From IMG/VR virus record IMGVR_UViG_3300048929_000312, positions 1 through 44,977 of that record: a stretch of DNA of 44,977 bases. The stretch is one strand, 5' to 3'. The DNA comes from a virus. Under the pieces are notes generated by a model that worked only from the letters and a program-made list of their open reading frames with translations, had not been told where the DNA came from and made no database searches. Positions within the stretch are counted from its first letter, which is position 1. Every line of letters starts with the position of its first letter. Below, in pieces: positions 6,765 through 14,030 of this stretch. The translations under genes were made by a program, and so were the position numbers.

Positions 6765-7019
6765 ATGGTTCGGTATGTCGCGTGTCTCGGCGCGCTATTC
6801 GGCGTGGTGCTGATCGTCAAAAGCGGATTGAATACCGCTTTGGCTGCATACGGCTTTTGGCCATACATGATGATTTGCGCGGCGGCGGTTACCTTCATGG
6901 TCGCTGCTGCTTTCGCATGGGACCGCCATGAAGCCCGGCATTCGCCAAAAGCGCTGCCACCACAGCCCCCGAATTTCCCACCTGCGGCGCCGCTGCGGCG
7001 TTACCCCGGCGAGAATTGA
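6765..7019 (+). CDS. possible two-helix membrane protein on the opposite strand
   Basis: An 84-aa ORF encoding two convincing membrane helices (VACLGALFGVVLIV and YMMICAAAVTFMVAAAFAW) and a Pro-rich basic tail. It fills the 170-base gap between two leftward virion genes and its 3' half overlaps the end of the ejection-protein gene antisense. TTGACC (6730-6735) and TAGTAG (6753-6758), 17 nt apart, sit just upstream and would give a nearly leaderless mRNA. No clear ribosome-binding site. It could be a cargo membrane protein such as an exclusion factor, or chance. Confidence 0.4.
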   Translation: MVRYVACLGALFGVVLIVKSGLNTALAAYGFWPYMMICAAAVTFMVAAAFAWDRHEARHSPKALPPQPPNFPPAAPLRRYPGEN

Positions 7020-8973
7020 TCGCATCCACCACGGCGGCAAGTCGCGCGTCACGCGCCGCGCCTTGTTCAGTCAGCGCTCGCGCGACTTCTCCGTAATGAC
7101 GCGTCGGATCGCTCCTTAGAAGGGCATTGACCACGGCGGACGCGCCCTTCTTGGCACCGGTCGCGAGCAGTCCCGCCATGCTCATATTCGGATTCACCAG
7201 CGGCGTTTCGCTCGACGGGTCCGGCTTCATTTCTTTGCGCGCAGCGTCACGCAATTGGGTCTGCGCGCCTTCGGAGACTTTAGTATGCGTGTCACGAAAC
7301 TTTAAATTGCGATTGACACTGCTAATCAGTTCATCCGCTGCATCTTGGCCGTGAACTGTCGCCAGTTTAGCGGTATTCCATCCGCCTTCACCCTGTAAAT
7401 CGCGTCGCAGAGATTGAAGATCGTTCGCCTGAGTCCCTAAATGGCGATCAATCTCGCCTCGGCTGCCTTTGGCAAAGGCGATTTTCTCACCCTGTGAGAG
7501 AGGATCGAACGCTGCCGCGAAACGCTCGGGTGACGCTGTCGTCTTACCTGAACCGAGGTATTGCGTGCCGAGATTGACCGCTTCACTGCGCTTGGCCAAG
7601 GCAGCGGAGACCGCATTCGCATTCGCGTATCCGGGGACTTGATCTTCGAGTGCTTGGTTGATCGCGCCGCGCATTTGCTTGAGCGCGCCTTGCTGACGCT
7701 GCAATGCCCCGGCAGGAACGCCAAGACCGGGAGCGTCGTACTCGATAACATTGTCGAGTTCGCCTTTTACCTTATGCAGGATATTCGCGTCGTCGTGAGA
7801 GACCTTCACGTCCTGCCAACGGGGCCGCCCCAAGTTGTCATATTGCGGATATCCCGCAGAATCCAGAAGCGGACGCTTTTCCGTCTTGGTCAGCATCTCT
7901 TGCAGATTGGAGAGCGCTTTGTGCTCCATGCTGCCGGCGGGCGTTTGATGAATGCGGTCGATCAGCTCCGTCATAATTGGAGCAATCTTGACCGCCGGAG
8001 CGCTATCCAAGGCCGCAGGGTAGTTGACTGCATCGACCGCGGTCCGATGCGCTTTGATCGCATCTGTAACGAGTTGCGGATCTTCAGCAGGACCGAGCGC
8101 GCGGTTCACGTCGCCCATCACGCGAGCGTTCGTGCCCTCATCTCTGGTTTTCAGCCTCCCCATGAGAATAGAGCGGCCTTCATCGGAGCTTGTCGCAGCT
8201 CCTTGCGCTTTTCCGAGAAGGGCATATCCTCCATCGGCCAACATCGCATCAGGACCGAGTTCGGCGAGGCGAGCTTGAACGGCCGCAGGGCCGTCGGCCT
8301 CCACTGCTTTGACCAGGTGCGAACCTGCGCCGCGGGACATGCCGTCGACTTTGCCGGTTACGGCGTTGGCGACTTTTTCAAAACCCGCGCCGATAACCTT
8401 TGAGGCGCCGGGAATAAGTCCGCCGATAACCGCACCGCCGCCGCCGCCGATCGCCGCATCCTTGGCGACTTGCGGCAAATCGGTCCAATCCTTGCTGCTA
8501 AGCGCGCCTTGCGTGGCACCGATACCAGCACCCGCGCCAGCGCCAGCGAGCGTTTTTCCGCCGAGCGTTGCAGGTGCAGCGGCGGCCTTGACCACCGCGA
8601 GCGGCGCAATGACGCCGCCGGCCGCTTCGAGAACCGGCGACGCAACGGGATGCGCCTTGGCGAAATCTTCGGTATCGCCCTGTTCTTTCTTGAGGTTGGC
8701 GCTGTAATTCCAGCCATTGCCGCCAATCGCATCGGCCGCAGAATCCACGACGGCCCGCGCACGATCGCCAAGCCCAAGAAAAGCGCCGTTTTCCAGGGCG
8801 CGCGTTGGCGCGTGGATCGCCTCACGGATTGTTTGCAGCGTGCTCTTGGGTTCTTCGGCCTTAGGCGGCGGATACGCCTTCGCCATCGCCGATCGGATCA
8901 CGTCATCCGACGTGCCTGCAGGAAACGCGACCACTGAGCCGTCAGGTGCGCCGATATGGATATCGTCGGCCAT
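6895..8973 (-). CDS. internal virion / DNA-ejection protein
   Basis: A 692-aa protein. The N-terminus has the short VAFPAGTSDDVIRSAMAKAYP module shared by many podovirus internal proteins. Gly/Ala-rich hydrophobic tracts follow (about 118-200, with GAGAGAGIGATQGAL and AIGGGGGAVIGGLIPG), which could insert in membrane, and then a long helical region to the end. Position and size match ejected inner-head proteins that form a channel across the envelope. The start ATG shares one base with the stop of the 676-aa gene (TAATG). Function is inferred from composition and place. Confidence 0.7.
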   Translation of the reverse strand: MADDIHIGAPDGSVVAFPAGTSDDVIRSAMAKAYPPPKAEEPKSTLQTIREAIHAPTRALENGAFLGLGDRARAVVDSAADAIGGNGWNYSANLKKEQGDTEDFAKAHPVASPVLEAAGGVIAPLAVVKAAAAPATLGGKTLAGAGAGAGIGATQGALSSKDWTDLPQVAKDAAIGGGGGAVIGGLIPGASKVIGAGFEKVANAVTGKVDGMSRGAGSHLVKAVEADGPAAVQARLAELGPDAMLADGGYALLGKAQGAATSSDEGRSILMGRLKTRDEGTNARVMGDVNRALGPAEDPQLVTDAIKAHRTAVDAVNYPAALDSAPAVKIAPIMTELIDRIHQTPAGSMEHKALSNLQEMLTKTEKRPLLDSAGYPQYDNLGRPRWQDVKVSHDDANILHKVKGELDNVIEYDAPGLGVPAGALQRQQGALKQMRGAINQALEDQVPGYANANAVSAALAKRSEAVNLGTQYLGSGKTTASPERFAAAFDPLSQGEKIAFAKGSRGEIDRHLGTQANDLQSLRRDLQGEGGWNTAKLATVHGQDAADELISSVNRNLKFRDTHTKVSEGAQTQLRDAARKEMKPDPSSETPLVNPNMSMAGLLATGAKKGASAVVNALLRSDPTRHYGEVARALTEQGAARDARLAAVVDAINSRRGNAAAAPQVGNSGAVVAALLANAGLHGGPMRKQQRP

Positions 8974-11003
8974 TACTCAATCGCCCCCGTCACGGGATTG
9001 AACCGACGAATCTTGTTGATGTTAGCGCCATGATCCGCCGCAAGTGCCGGATTGTTCGCCTGCGTCTGAAATTCAGGCAGCGCGTAGCTCTGCGTCAAAT
9101 CTTGGCCCGTCGTCGGGTCTTGGATGTGATGCGCCTTGTCGTAATCCGTGATGATGTTCTGCACCGTGACAGGGTCGATCTTCTTGCCCTGCGAAATGGC
9201 CGCAGCGGTCGCGTCGCGGATCGCACCGCCAACGGCGATATTACGCTGCTCGATCTGTGCCTGAATGCCGAGCAGGCGTTGATTGCCCGTGATGGACATA
9301 TCCAGGCCGGGATTGGCCTTGAGGAAATTCGACATTTCGAAGTTCGTCACGCGCGAGCCGACGGCGTTCTTCGCTTGTGCGCCGGCCATCGAGCGATTGA
9401 ACTTGGTCAAGAACTCCTTGTCGGAGATGTCATCCTCGCTAAACGGCTTCTCGATGCCGAGCGCAGCGGCACCCGCATTGATGCTCTTTTGCAATTCGAG
9501 CCGCGTAGCCGGAGCCATGCCGCCAGTCGTGCCGTTGTTCTTCTGAATGGCGTCGACTGCTCCTTGCATCGCAGCAATGTCGCGGGCACGCGTCTGAGCA
9601 TCTTCCACGCCATTGGCCAGTGAAGCATGAGCCTTGCCGAGACCTTCGGCGAGCTGCTTGTCGTAGGTCTGCCCCGAATTCATGTCGATATTGTTCGATA
9701 CGTTGGTCGCGCCGGCTCGCGCCTTTTGCGTGGACCAAGTCGCGTAATCCATGACCGGCTGACCGCCAGCGTTCTTCTTGTAATATTCGTATTCGCGAAC
9801 CGAGGTCGGATCTTCCGTGGCCTTGATCGGCACATGAAGCAACCCGTCAGGGCCAACCTGCAACAGGTTGCCATCGGCGTCCTTGTACGGGGCAGCCGCC
9901 TTCGGCTTCATTTCCTGCGCGAGAACGGACGTAGCCAATTGCTTGGTGGTCGCATCCGTATACGGAGACGTGATGGCCTCCATTGCGGCGCGTACCTTGG
10001 CGGTTCCGGGCGTTGGCGCAGCAGCGGCAGCCGCCACGGGCGTAGGCGCGGGAGTGCCACTAGCCGCAGCCGTCACAGCAGCGACGCCGGGGCTCGGTAC
10101 CGCTGCGGTCGGCGCGTAAGCTACTGGTCCCGCAGAGGCGACTTTGACAGGCGCGGGTGTGGCGTCGTCGGGCGAATTGAATACGTGGCCACCGATCGTG
10201 ACGCTTTCGCCACCGGCCCACGCGGGCGGCGCGCGACCCATCGCGGCTTGACCGGCCGGTGAGTAGAAATGCGTCATACCTTCGGTCGGATCTTCCGGCG
10301 CTTTGCCACCCTCACCGTAGGCAGACCGGATCGCGGCATCGGCCTGCGCAGCCAGGGCCGGGTTCGCAGCGGCTGCGGCCATACGATCGCGACCGGCTTG
10401 CGTATTCCACGGCTCGAATTGATTTGGCGCGGTAACGACAGCCGACGGCGTGTTGCCGCCGTATCCACCATCCACGGCGCGCGTGCGGATGACCGAAGCG
10501 ACGGCATTTTTGCCGAGCTGGGGTTCGTTGCCAGCCTCGCCAAGAATCGTCGCAATCATCTTCTTGCGATCCTCGCCGGACGGAGGGTCAAGCGGGGAGG
10601 GCTCATCGTTGGAGTAAATCTTGCCGCTCGTGTCGGGCACCGCAATCGGTGCCGTGGTCGGCGTGGCAACTGCAGCGGCCGGAGCGGCTGCAACTGGCGC
10701 CTCGGCAGCGACCGGCGCACCGCCGAGCAGCGCCGCAATTCGAGTTGCGTTCTCCGACGCATTGGCTTTCGCCGCCTCGTCGGCTTCGCGGTAGTCGAAA
10801 CCGGCCGACACACCTTTGGCTACTCGCGCGAGACCCTGCGTTAGCAGACCCGCGCCGCGCGTCCCGGTCGGAAAGGCACTTTGGTCGCCGGCCTGCAATG
10901 CCAGTGCGTCCGCGACCTTGCGGCGTTCTGCGATTTGGTCGGGCGTCAGCCGCGCGCCGTTAGAGCCCCAAGTGAAAGCCGGTGCTGCTTCGTCGAGAGC
11001 CAT
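8973..11003 (-). CDS. virion protein with SleB-type cell wall hydrolase domain
   Basis: A 676-aa protein. Residues about 148-255 resemble the Hydrolase_2 / SleB cell wall hydrolase domain: MIATILGEAGNEPQLGKNAV with the likely catalytic Glu (E156), then VIRTRA, then APNQFEPWN and a THFYSP segment. Ala/Pro-rich linkers flank it, and the C-terminal half is helical and Gln/Asn-rich. It is probably an ejected protein that opens peptidoglycan at entry, like other podovirus virion lysins. It is coupled by a one-base overlap to the ejection protein, and its start sits at the stop of the 343-aa gene. Confidence 0.75.
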   Translation of the reverse strand: MALDEAAPAFTWGSNGARLTPDQIAERRKVADALALQAGDQSAFPTGTRGAGLLTQGLARVAKGVSAGFDYREADEAAKANASENATRIAALLGGAPVAAEAPVAAAPAAAVATPTTAPIAVPDTSGKIYSNDEPSPLDPPSGEDRKKMIATILGEAGNEPQLGKNAVASVIRTRAVDGGYGGNTPSAVVTAPNQFEPWNTQAGRDRMAAAAANPALAAQADAAIRSAYGEGGKAPEDPTEGMTHFYSPAGQAAMGRAPPAWAGGESVTIGGHVFNSPDDATPAPVKVASAGPVAYAPTAAVPSPGVAAVTAAASGTPAPTPVAAAAAAPTPGTAKVRAAMEAITSPYTDATTKQLATSVLAQEMKPKAAAPYKDADGNLLQVGPDGLLHVPIKATEDPTSVREYEYYKKNAGGQPVMDYATWSTQKARAGATNVSNNIDMNSGQTYDKQLAEGLGKAHASLANGVEDAQTRARDIAAMQGAVDAIQKNNGTTGGMAPATRLELQKSINAGAAALGIEKPFSEDDISDKEFLTKFNRSMAGAQAKNAVGSRVTNFEMSNFLKANPGLDMSITGNQRLLGIQAQIEQRNIAVGGAIRDATAAAISQGKKIDPVTVQNIITDYDKAHHIQDPTTGQDLTQSYALPEFQTQANNPALAADHGANINKIRRFNPVTGAIE

Positions 11004-12034
11004 TAGCGCGCCCTCGCTGCGGCGGTGTAGTTGACACCCCGGAAGCCGAACGCGTCACCCATAACGGCCTCGGGGACTTTTTTCTCTACGTCGTCGGCCA
11101 TCAAACCGATTTCAGGCGGCCCGCCGGATTTGTATTTGTAGAGATAGACCGGGAGCCCGTTGTCCAGTTCGCCAACCTTTTCACGGCCGTCGGTGTCCAG
11201 TTCGCCAACCTTTTCACGGCCGTCGGCATCCACGCCTTCCTTGAGGGACGGATCGGAATACTTGATCGCGGCCGTCGCGCCCGTGCCAGCGAGACTGAAT
11301 AGGCCGCCCATCATCGCGTTATTGGCCGCGACGCTCTGCTGTGCCTGCTGATTGGCATCGAGATAAGAGTTCTGCGTAATACCGGCGACGTCCGTGCCAG
11401 CGACGCTCGTTTGCGGCGTCGACTGGAATGTCGGCGTATTGACCTGAGAACCCGAGAGAAGCGCCCCAAGCGTGTTGACGTCTGAATTGCGATTGGCAAG
11501 TGCTTCGGATTGCGCCTGTGCATCGCCCTGCAAATAGAGCTGATTATACGCGCTGTTCTTCGCCGCGTTGTAGCTCGTCATCGCGTTATTATAGGCTTCC
11601 GAACCGGGCGTAATGCCCTGGTTGGCCAGCATTGCTGCTTGCTTGGAATCGTTAGCGGCCCACTGTGGGTCGAGCTGCGTCTTACCAATCGAATCGATTT
11701 TATTTGCAATCGCCTGATCGGCATTGAATGGCGTACTCATCTCTGCCGCCGTGTTGGCCGACAAAGACTTCGCGGTGTTCGCTATATTTTGCTCGGTATC
11801 CTGACCCGTGTTGAAAATTGCCTGCTGGGGCGCGGATAGCGCTGTCGTCTGCTGATAGTGCGGCGTGCCGTCGGCATTGGTGCCGACTTGAGTCCACGTC
11901 GAAGTACCAGTGGGGTTCGTCTGGTCGACCTGATTGAGTTCGGCCTGCGTAATGGCCGTCTCTTTATTCGACGCAGTTTGCGCAGCGGCAGTGGTCGTCG
12001 GATCAGGCGCGGCGACGGTGGGGGCGGATTCCAT
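11003..12034 (-). CDS. virion protein with C-terminal S74-type intramolecular chaperone
   Basis: A 343-aa protein. Residues 1-250 are Gln/Asn/Ala-rich and helical. Residues 259-343 match the intramolecular chaperone autoprocessing domain (peptidase S74): YSDPSLKEGV with the presumed Ser-Lys pair, then GLPVYLYKYKSGGPPEIGLM, then ADDVEKKVPEAV and a GFRGVNYT end. Such domains trimerise fibres and then cleave themselves off. A perfect 33-bp tandem duplication lies inside this domain. It overlaps the 676-aa gene at 11003. Its place among internal proteins rather than spikes is unusual for this domain. Confidence 0.75.
   Translation of the reverse strand: MESAPTVAAPDPTTTAAAQTASNKETAITQAELNQVDQTNPTGTSTWTQVGTNADGTPHYQQTTALSAPQQAIFNTGQDTEQNIANTAKSLSANTAAEMSTPFNADQAIANKIDSIGKTQLDPQWAANDSKQAAMLANQGITPGSEAYNNAMTSYNAAKNSAYNQLYLQGDAQAQSEALANRNSDVNTLGALLSGSQVNTPTFQSTPQTSVAGTDVAGITQNSYLDANQQAQQSVAANNAMMGGLFSLAGTGATAAIKYSDPSLKEGVDADGREKVGELDTDGREKVGELDNGLPVYLYKYKSGGPPEIGLMADDVEKKVPEAVMGDAFGFRGVNYTAAARAR
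11161..11226. repeat. perfect 33-bp tandem duplication inside the S74-type domain
   Basis: 11161-11193 and 11194-11226 are identical over 33 bases. They add 11 residues in frame (unit read as VGELDTDGREK in the leftward protein) just before the conserved GLPVYLYKYK strand. Exact identity points to recent slippage or duplication. Confidence 0.95.
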
Positions 12035-12037
12035 GCA

Positions 12038-12472
12038 TCAGACACCTGTTTGAAGCGGGTCTGAGCCACCTCGTTTCGTCTTAAACGGCCAATCTCGCGC
12101 GAGTACGCCGAGCATCGTGGCATCCCGACCGGGACCGAATGCGTCGCGCTTGATGCCTTCGATTTTTGCTCCCGCACGCTGCATCAAATCAACAACGTGG
12201 GGCTGTTCTGTCGTCACAGAAAATCGCGAGCAACCAAGTTCTTCAAATAGGTATACGCCCACGCGAACTAAAAATGTCTTAGTAAAGGCTTTGGGGTGAG
12301 CCACAGCGGCTGTAACGTGAACGTCCGTCCCCGTGTAATGGTTAAAAACGACGCCGGCCGTTACCTGACCATCTTGAACAACGCCGAGTTGGGTGTGGTC
12401 TTGGCCAAGGGCGATCCCCGTCTTTCGCGCCACAAAGGCGGCAATTCGGGCGTCTGAGACGAATTCGCGCAT
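12038..12472 (-). CDS. GNAT-type acetyltransferase-like protein
   Basis: A 144-aa protein resembling the small GNATs encoded near virion genes in podoviruses. It has [20 protein letters not shown] strands, an [21 protein letters not shown] helix-strand region, and the end [19 protein letters not shown]. The consensus acetyl-CoA loop is weak. I placed the start at MREFVSD (12472), because the longer reading to 12538 would run back through the rightward promoter element at 12495. Four bases separate it from the 343-aa gene. Its substrate, perhaps a virion or host protein, is unknown. Confidence 0.6.
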   Translation of the reverse strand: MREFVSDARIAAFVARKTGIALGQDHTQLGVVQDGQVTAGVVFNHYTGTDVHVTAAVAHPKAFTKTFLVRVGVYLFEELGCSRFSVTTEQPHVVDLMQRAGAKIEGIKRDAFGPGRDATMLGVLARDWPFKTKRGGSDPLQTGV

Positions 12473-12494
12473 GTTGCGAATGTGCCGAACTAAA

Positions 12495-12517
12495 GTTGAC
12501 AAATCGTTTTTAAATGG
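12495..12517 (+). promoter_or_regulatory. dispersed promoter/operator element, reductase copy
   Basis: TTGACA AA TCGT TTT TAAAT GG: the first 15 positions and the following TAA match the consensus, while the end diverges (AAT for ACG). It points right, 133 nt before the aldo/keto reductase ATG, and sits in the gap between the divergent GNAT and reductase genes. Confidence 0.6.
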
Positions 12518-12633
12518 TAAATCACAGGTCAAGAGCAAAATCTTTTCATCTGCTCCCCTTTTGTTAGATAGCCGCTTCCATGAGGCGGGAGGTCGGTGTA
12601 TCGTCTGCGAATTACAACCAAAGAGACAGATGC

Positions 12634-13542
12634 ATGAAATATCGCGATTTTCACGGCACTAAGGTGTCGGAGATCGGATTCGGATCATCCGGATTTTGGG
12701 GAGACCGACGCTTTCCTGAAACGAGCGCCGAGCGCCTCGTTCATGAGGCCTATTTCGATCACGGCATCAACCATTTCGACACCGGTCACAATTACTGCAA
12801 TTATAATTCAGAGCCTCGACTCGGTCGCGCGCTTCAGCCCTTATGCCGCTCCGATATCCTCATTTCCAGCAAAGCGGGAACGCTTCGGCGCAAATTCGGA
12901 GGTGCTAACCACTCCACAACTGATTTTTCTCCCGATTATATAGAAACGGCCTGCGCACAATCGCTCGCCAATCTAAAAACCGACTATCTCGACATTTTCT
13001 ATCTGCACGGCATTCCGGTCGAAAAAATAACTGACGAACTGGTCAAGCGCCTACACCGCATGAAGCGCTGCGGCATGGTGCGTTTCGTCGGCATCAACAC
13101 TCACAAAGATGAGGTAATGAAGCACATCGTCGGAATGCCGGACGTATTCGACGTGGCGCTGATCGACTTCAACATGGCCCAGCCGGAGCGCATGGACGCT
13201 ATCCGCATGCTGCGCCGCGCCGGCATCAGTGTCATGGTAGGGAATGTCCTTGCCCAAGGCCACCTAATCCCCGGCAAGATTGGCCGCATCCGCAGTCGCG
13301 CCGATCTGTTCTACTTGCTGCGCGCCCTGATCAAGAAGGACAGCCGCCGCCTCGCTGCCATCGCCAAGGCTGCCCGCTCCGCTGGCGGTAATGGCCTGTC
13401 TCCGGCCCAAGCCGCTATGGCGTATGCTCTTAACGTCCCTGAAATAACGTCGTGCATCTTCGGCACCACGAATGCCATGAATCTCGCCGATATCGCCGAG
13501 ACATCCGAGCGCCTAGCAGCGAATCACGTCCCCACATCGTAA
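12634..13542 (+). CDS. aldo/keto reductase (cargo gene)
   Basis: A 302-aa NAD(P)H-dependent oxidoreductase of the aldo/keto reductase superfamily. The catalytic tetrad is intact: D49 and Y54 in HFDTGHNY, K80 in ISSKAG, and H125 in FYLHG. Later segments ([38 protein letters not shown]) follow the barrel in the usual order. The start [10 protein letters not shown] at 12634 is chosen because family homology begins there. It lies on the strand opposite to the virion genes under its own copy of the phage promoter element. Its 3' end overlaps a remnant of the virion gene end. The substrate cannot be told; a sugar or surface-glycan precursor is only a guess. Confidence 0.85.
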   Translation: MKYRDFHGTKVSEIGFGSSGFWGDRRFPETSAERLVHEAYFDHGINHFDTGHNYCNYNSEPRLGRALQPLCRSDILISSKAGTLRRKFGGANHSTTDFSPDYIETACAQSLANLKTDYLDIFYLHGIPVEKITDELVKRLHRMKRCGMVRFVGINTHKDEVMKHIVGMPDVFDVALIDFNMAQPERMDAIRMLRRAGISVMVGNVLAQGHLIPGKIGRIRSRADLFYLLRALIKKDSRRLAAIAKAARSAGGNGLSPAQAAMAYALNVPEITSCIFGTTNAMNLADIAETSERLAANHVPTS

Positions 13543-13592
13543 GTTAGGTCAGTCGACACAAGTTCTACGTCTGGCGCGCTTAAGTTGCCGCT
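13524..13592 (-). pseudogene. orphan 3' end of the virion stabilisation gene
   Basis: Read leftward, these 69 bases encode [18 protein letters not shown] followed by DVGT and a stop. This is the same ending as the intact gene at 14027-15700, which has one extra DVG. Every shared residue is identical, while about half of the codons differ synonymously (for example TTA/CTC, CTA/TTG, stop TGA/TAG). Upstream of it the frame is closed. It is a diverged relic, overlapped at its stop end by the reductase gene. Confidence 0.9.
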
Positions 13593-13691
13593 CGCGTAGG
13601 GCAAACGTGCGCCGCGCTGCTACGCCACGCAACGATTGGTTTTATCAATTTACCCTCGCTACTATTCGCTTCTCAACACGTCGCAACGATC

Positions 13692-14030
13692 ATGAATGAC
13701 GAAACAGACCTAACCCAGTGGTTTAAAGAGGATGTCAATCGGTGGCACTCTCTCTCACCTCTTTTGAAGAAGGCATGGGCAAAACACAGCCCTTTTCCAC
13801 CGGAGCCAATAATCAAGAACCCTCGGGGTGGCTATTCAAAAGAGCGAAAAATAAAGAAAGCACAACATTACGCAAAGATTCTCTCGGCCCTGCGAAGAGG
13901 CTGGAAAACAGAGACAATCGCGAAATATTTTGGCGTCAGCACGCCCACTATTTACAGAATCGCTAGAGTATACGGAGTAAAAACAAACGGACTTACACCC
14001 GGCGCAAAGATGGGACGCCCTCGACACTAA
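13692..14030 (+). CDS. HTH protein (resolvase/homeodomain-like), cargo gene
   Basis: A 112-aa basic protein. A C-terminal helix-turn-helix covers residues about 64-96 (ILSALRRGWKTETIAKYFGV, then STPTIYRIARVYGV) and resembles the DNA-binding end of Hin-type recombinases, but there is no catalytic domain. The coding sequence is visibly richer in A/T-ending and AGA/AAA codons than its neighbours, suggesting separate transfer. Its TAA (14028-14030) interlocks with the TAG of the convergent virion gene (14029-14027). No copy of the dispersed promoter precedes it; the 92 bases upstream hold only AT-rich sequence. Confidence 0.65.
   Translation: MNDETDLTQWFKEDVNRWHSLSPLLKKAWAKHSPFPPEPIIKNPRGGYSKERKIKKAQHYAKILSALRRGWKTETIAKYFGVSTPTIYRIARVYGVKTNGLTPGAKMGRPRH

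Noticed and set aside
13692-14030. Complete site-specific recombinase or transposase
   Set aside because: Only the DNA-binding part is present; no catalytic Ser/Tyr or DDE domain and no terminal inverted repeats.
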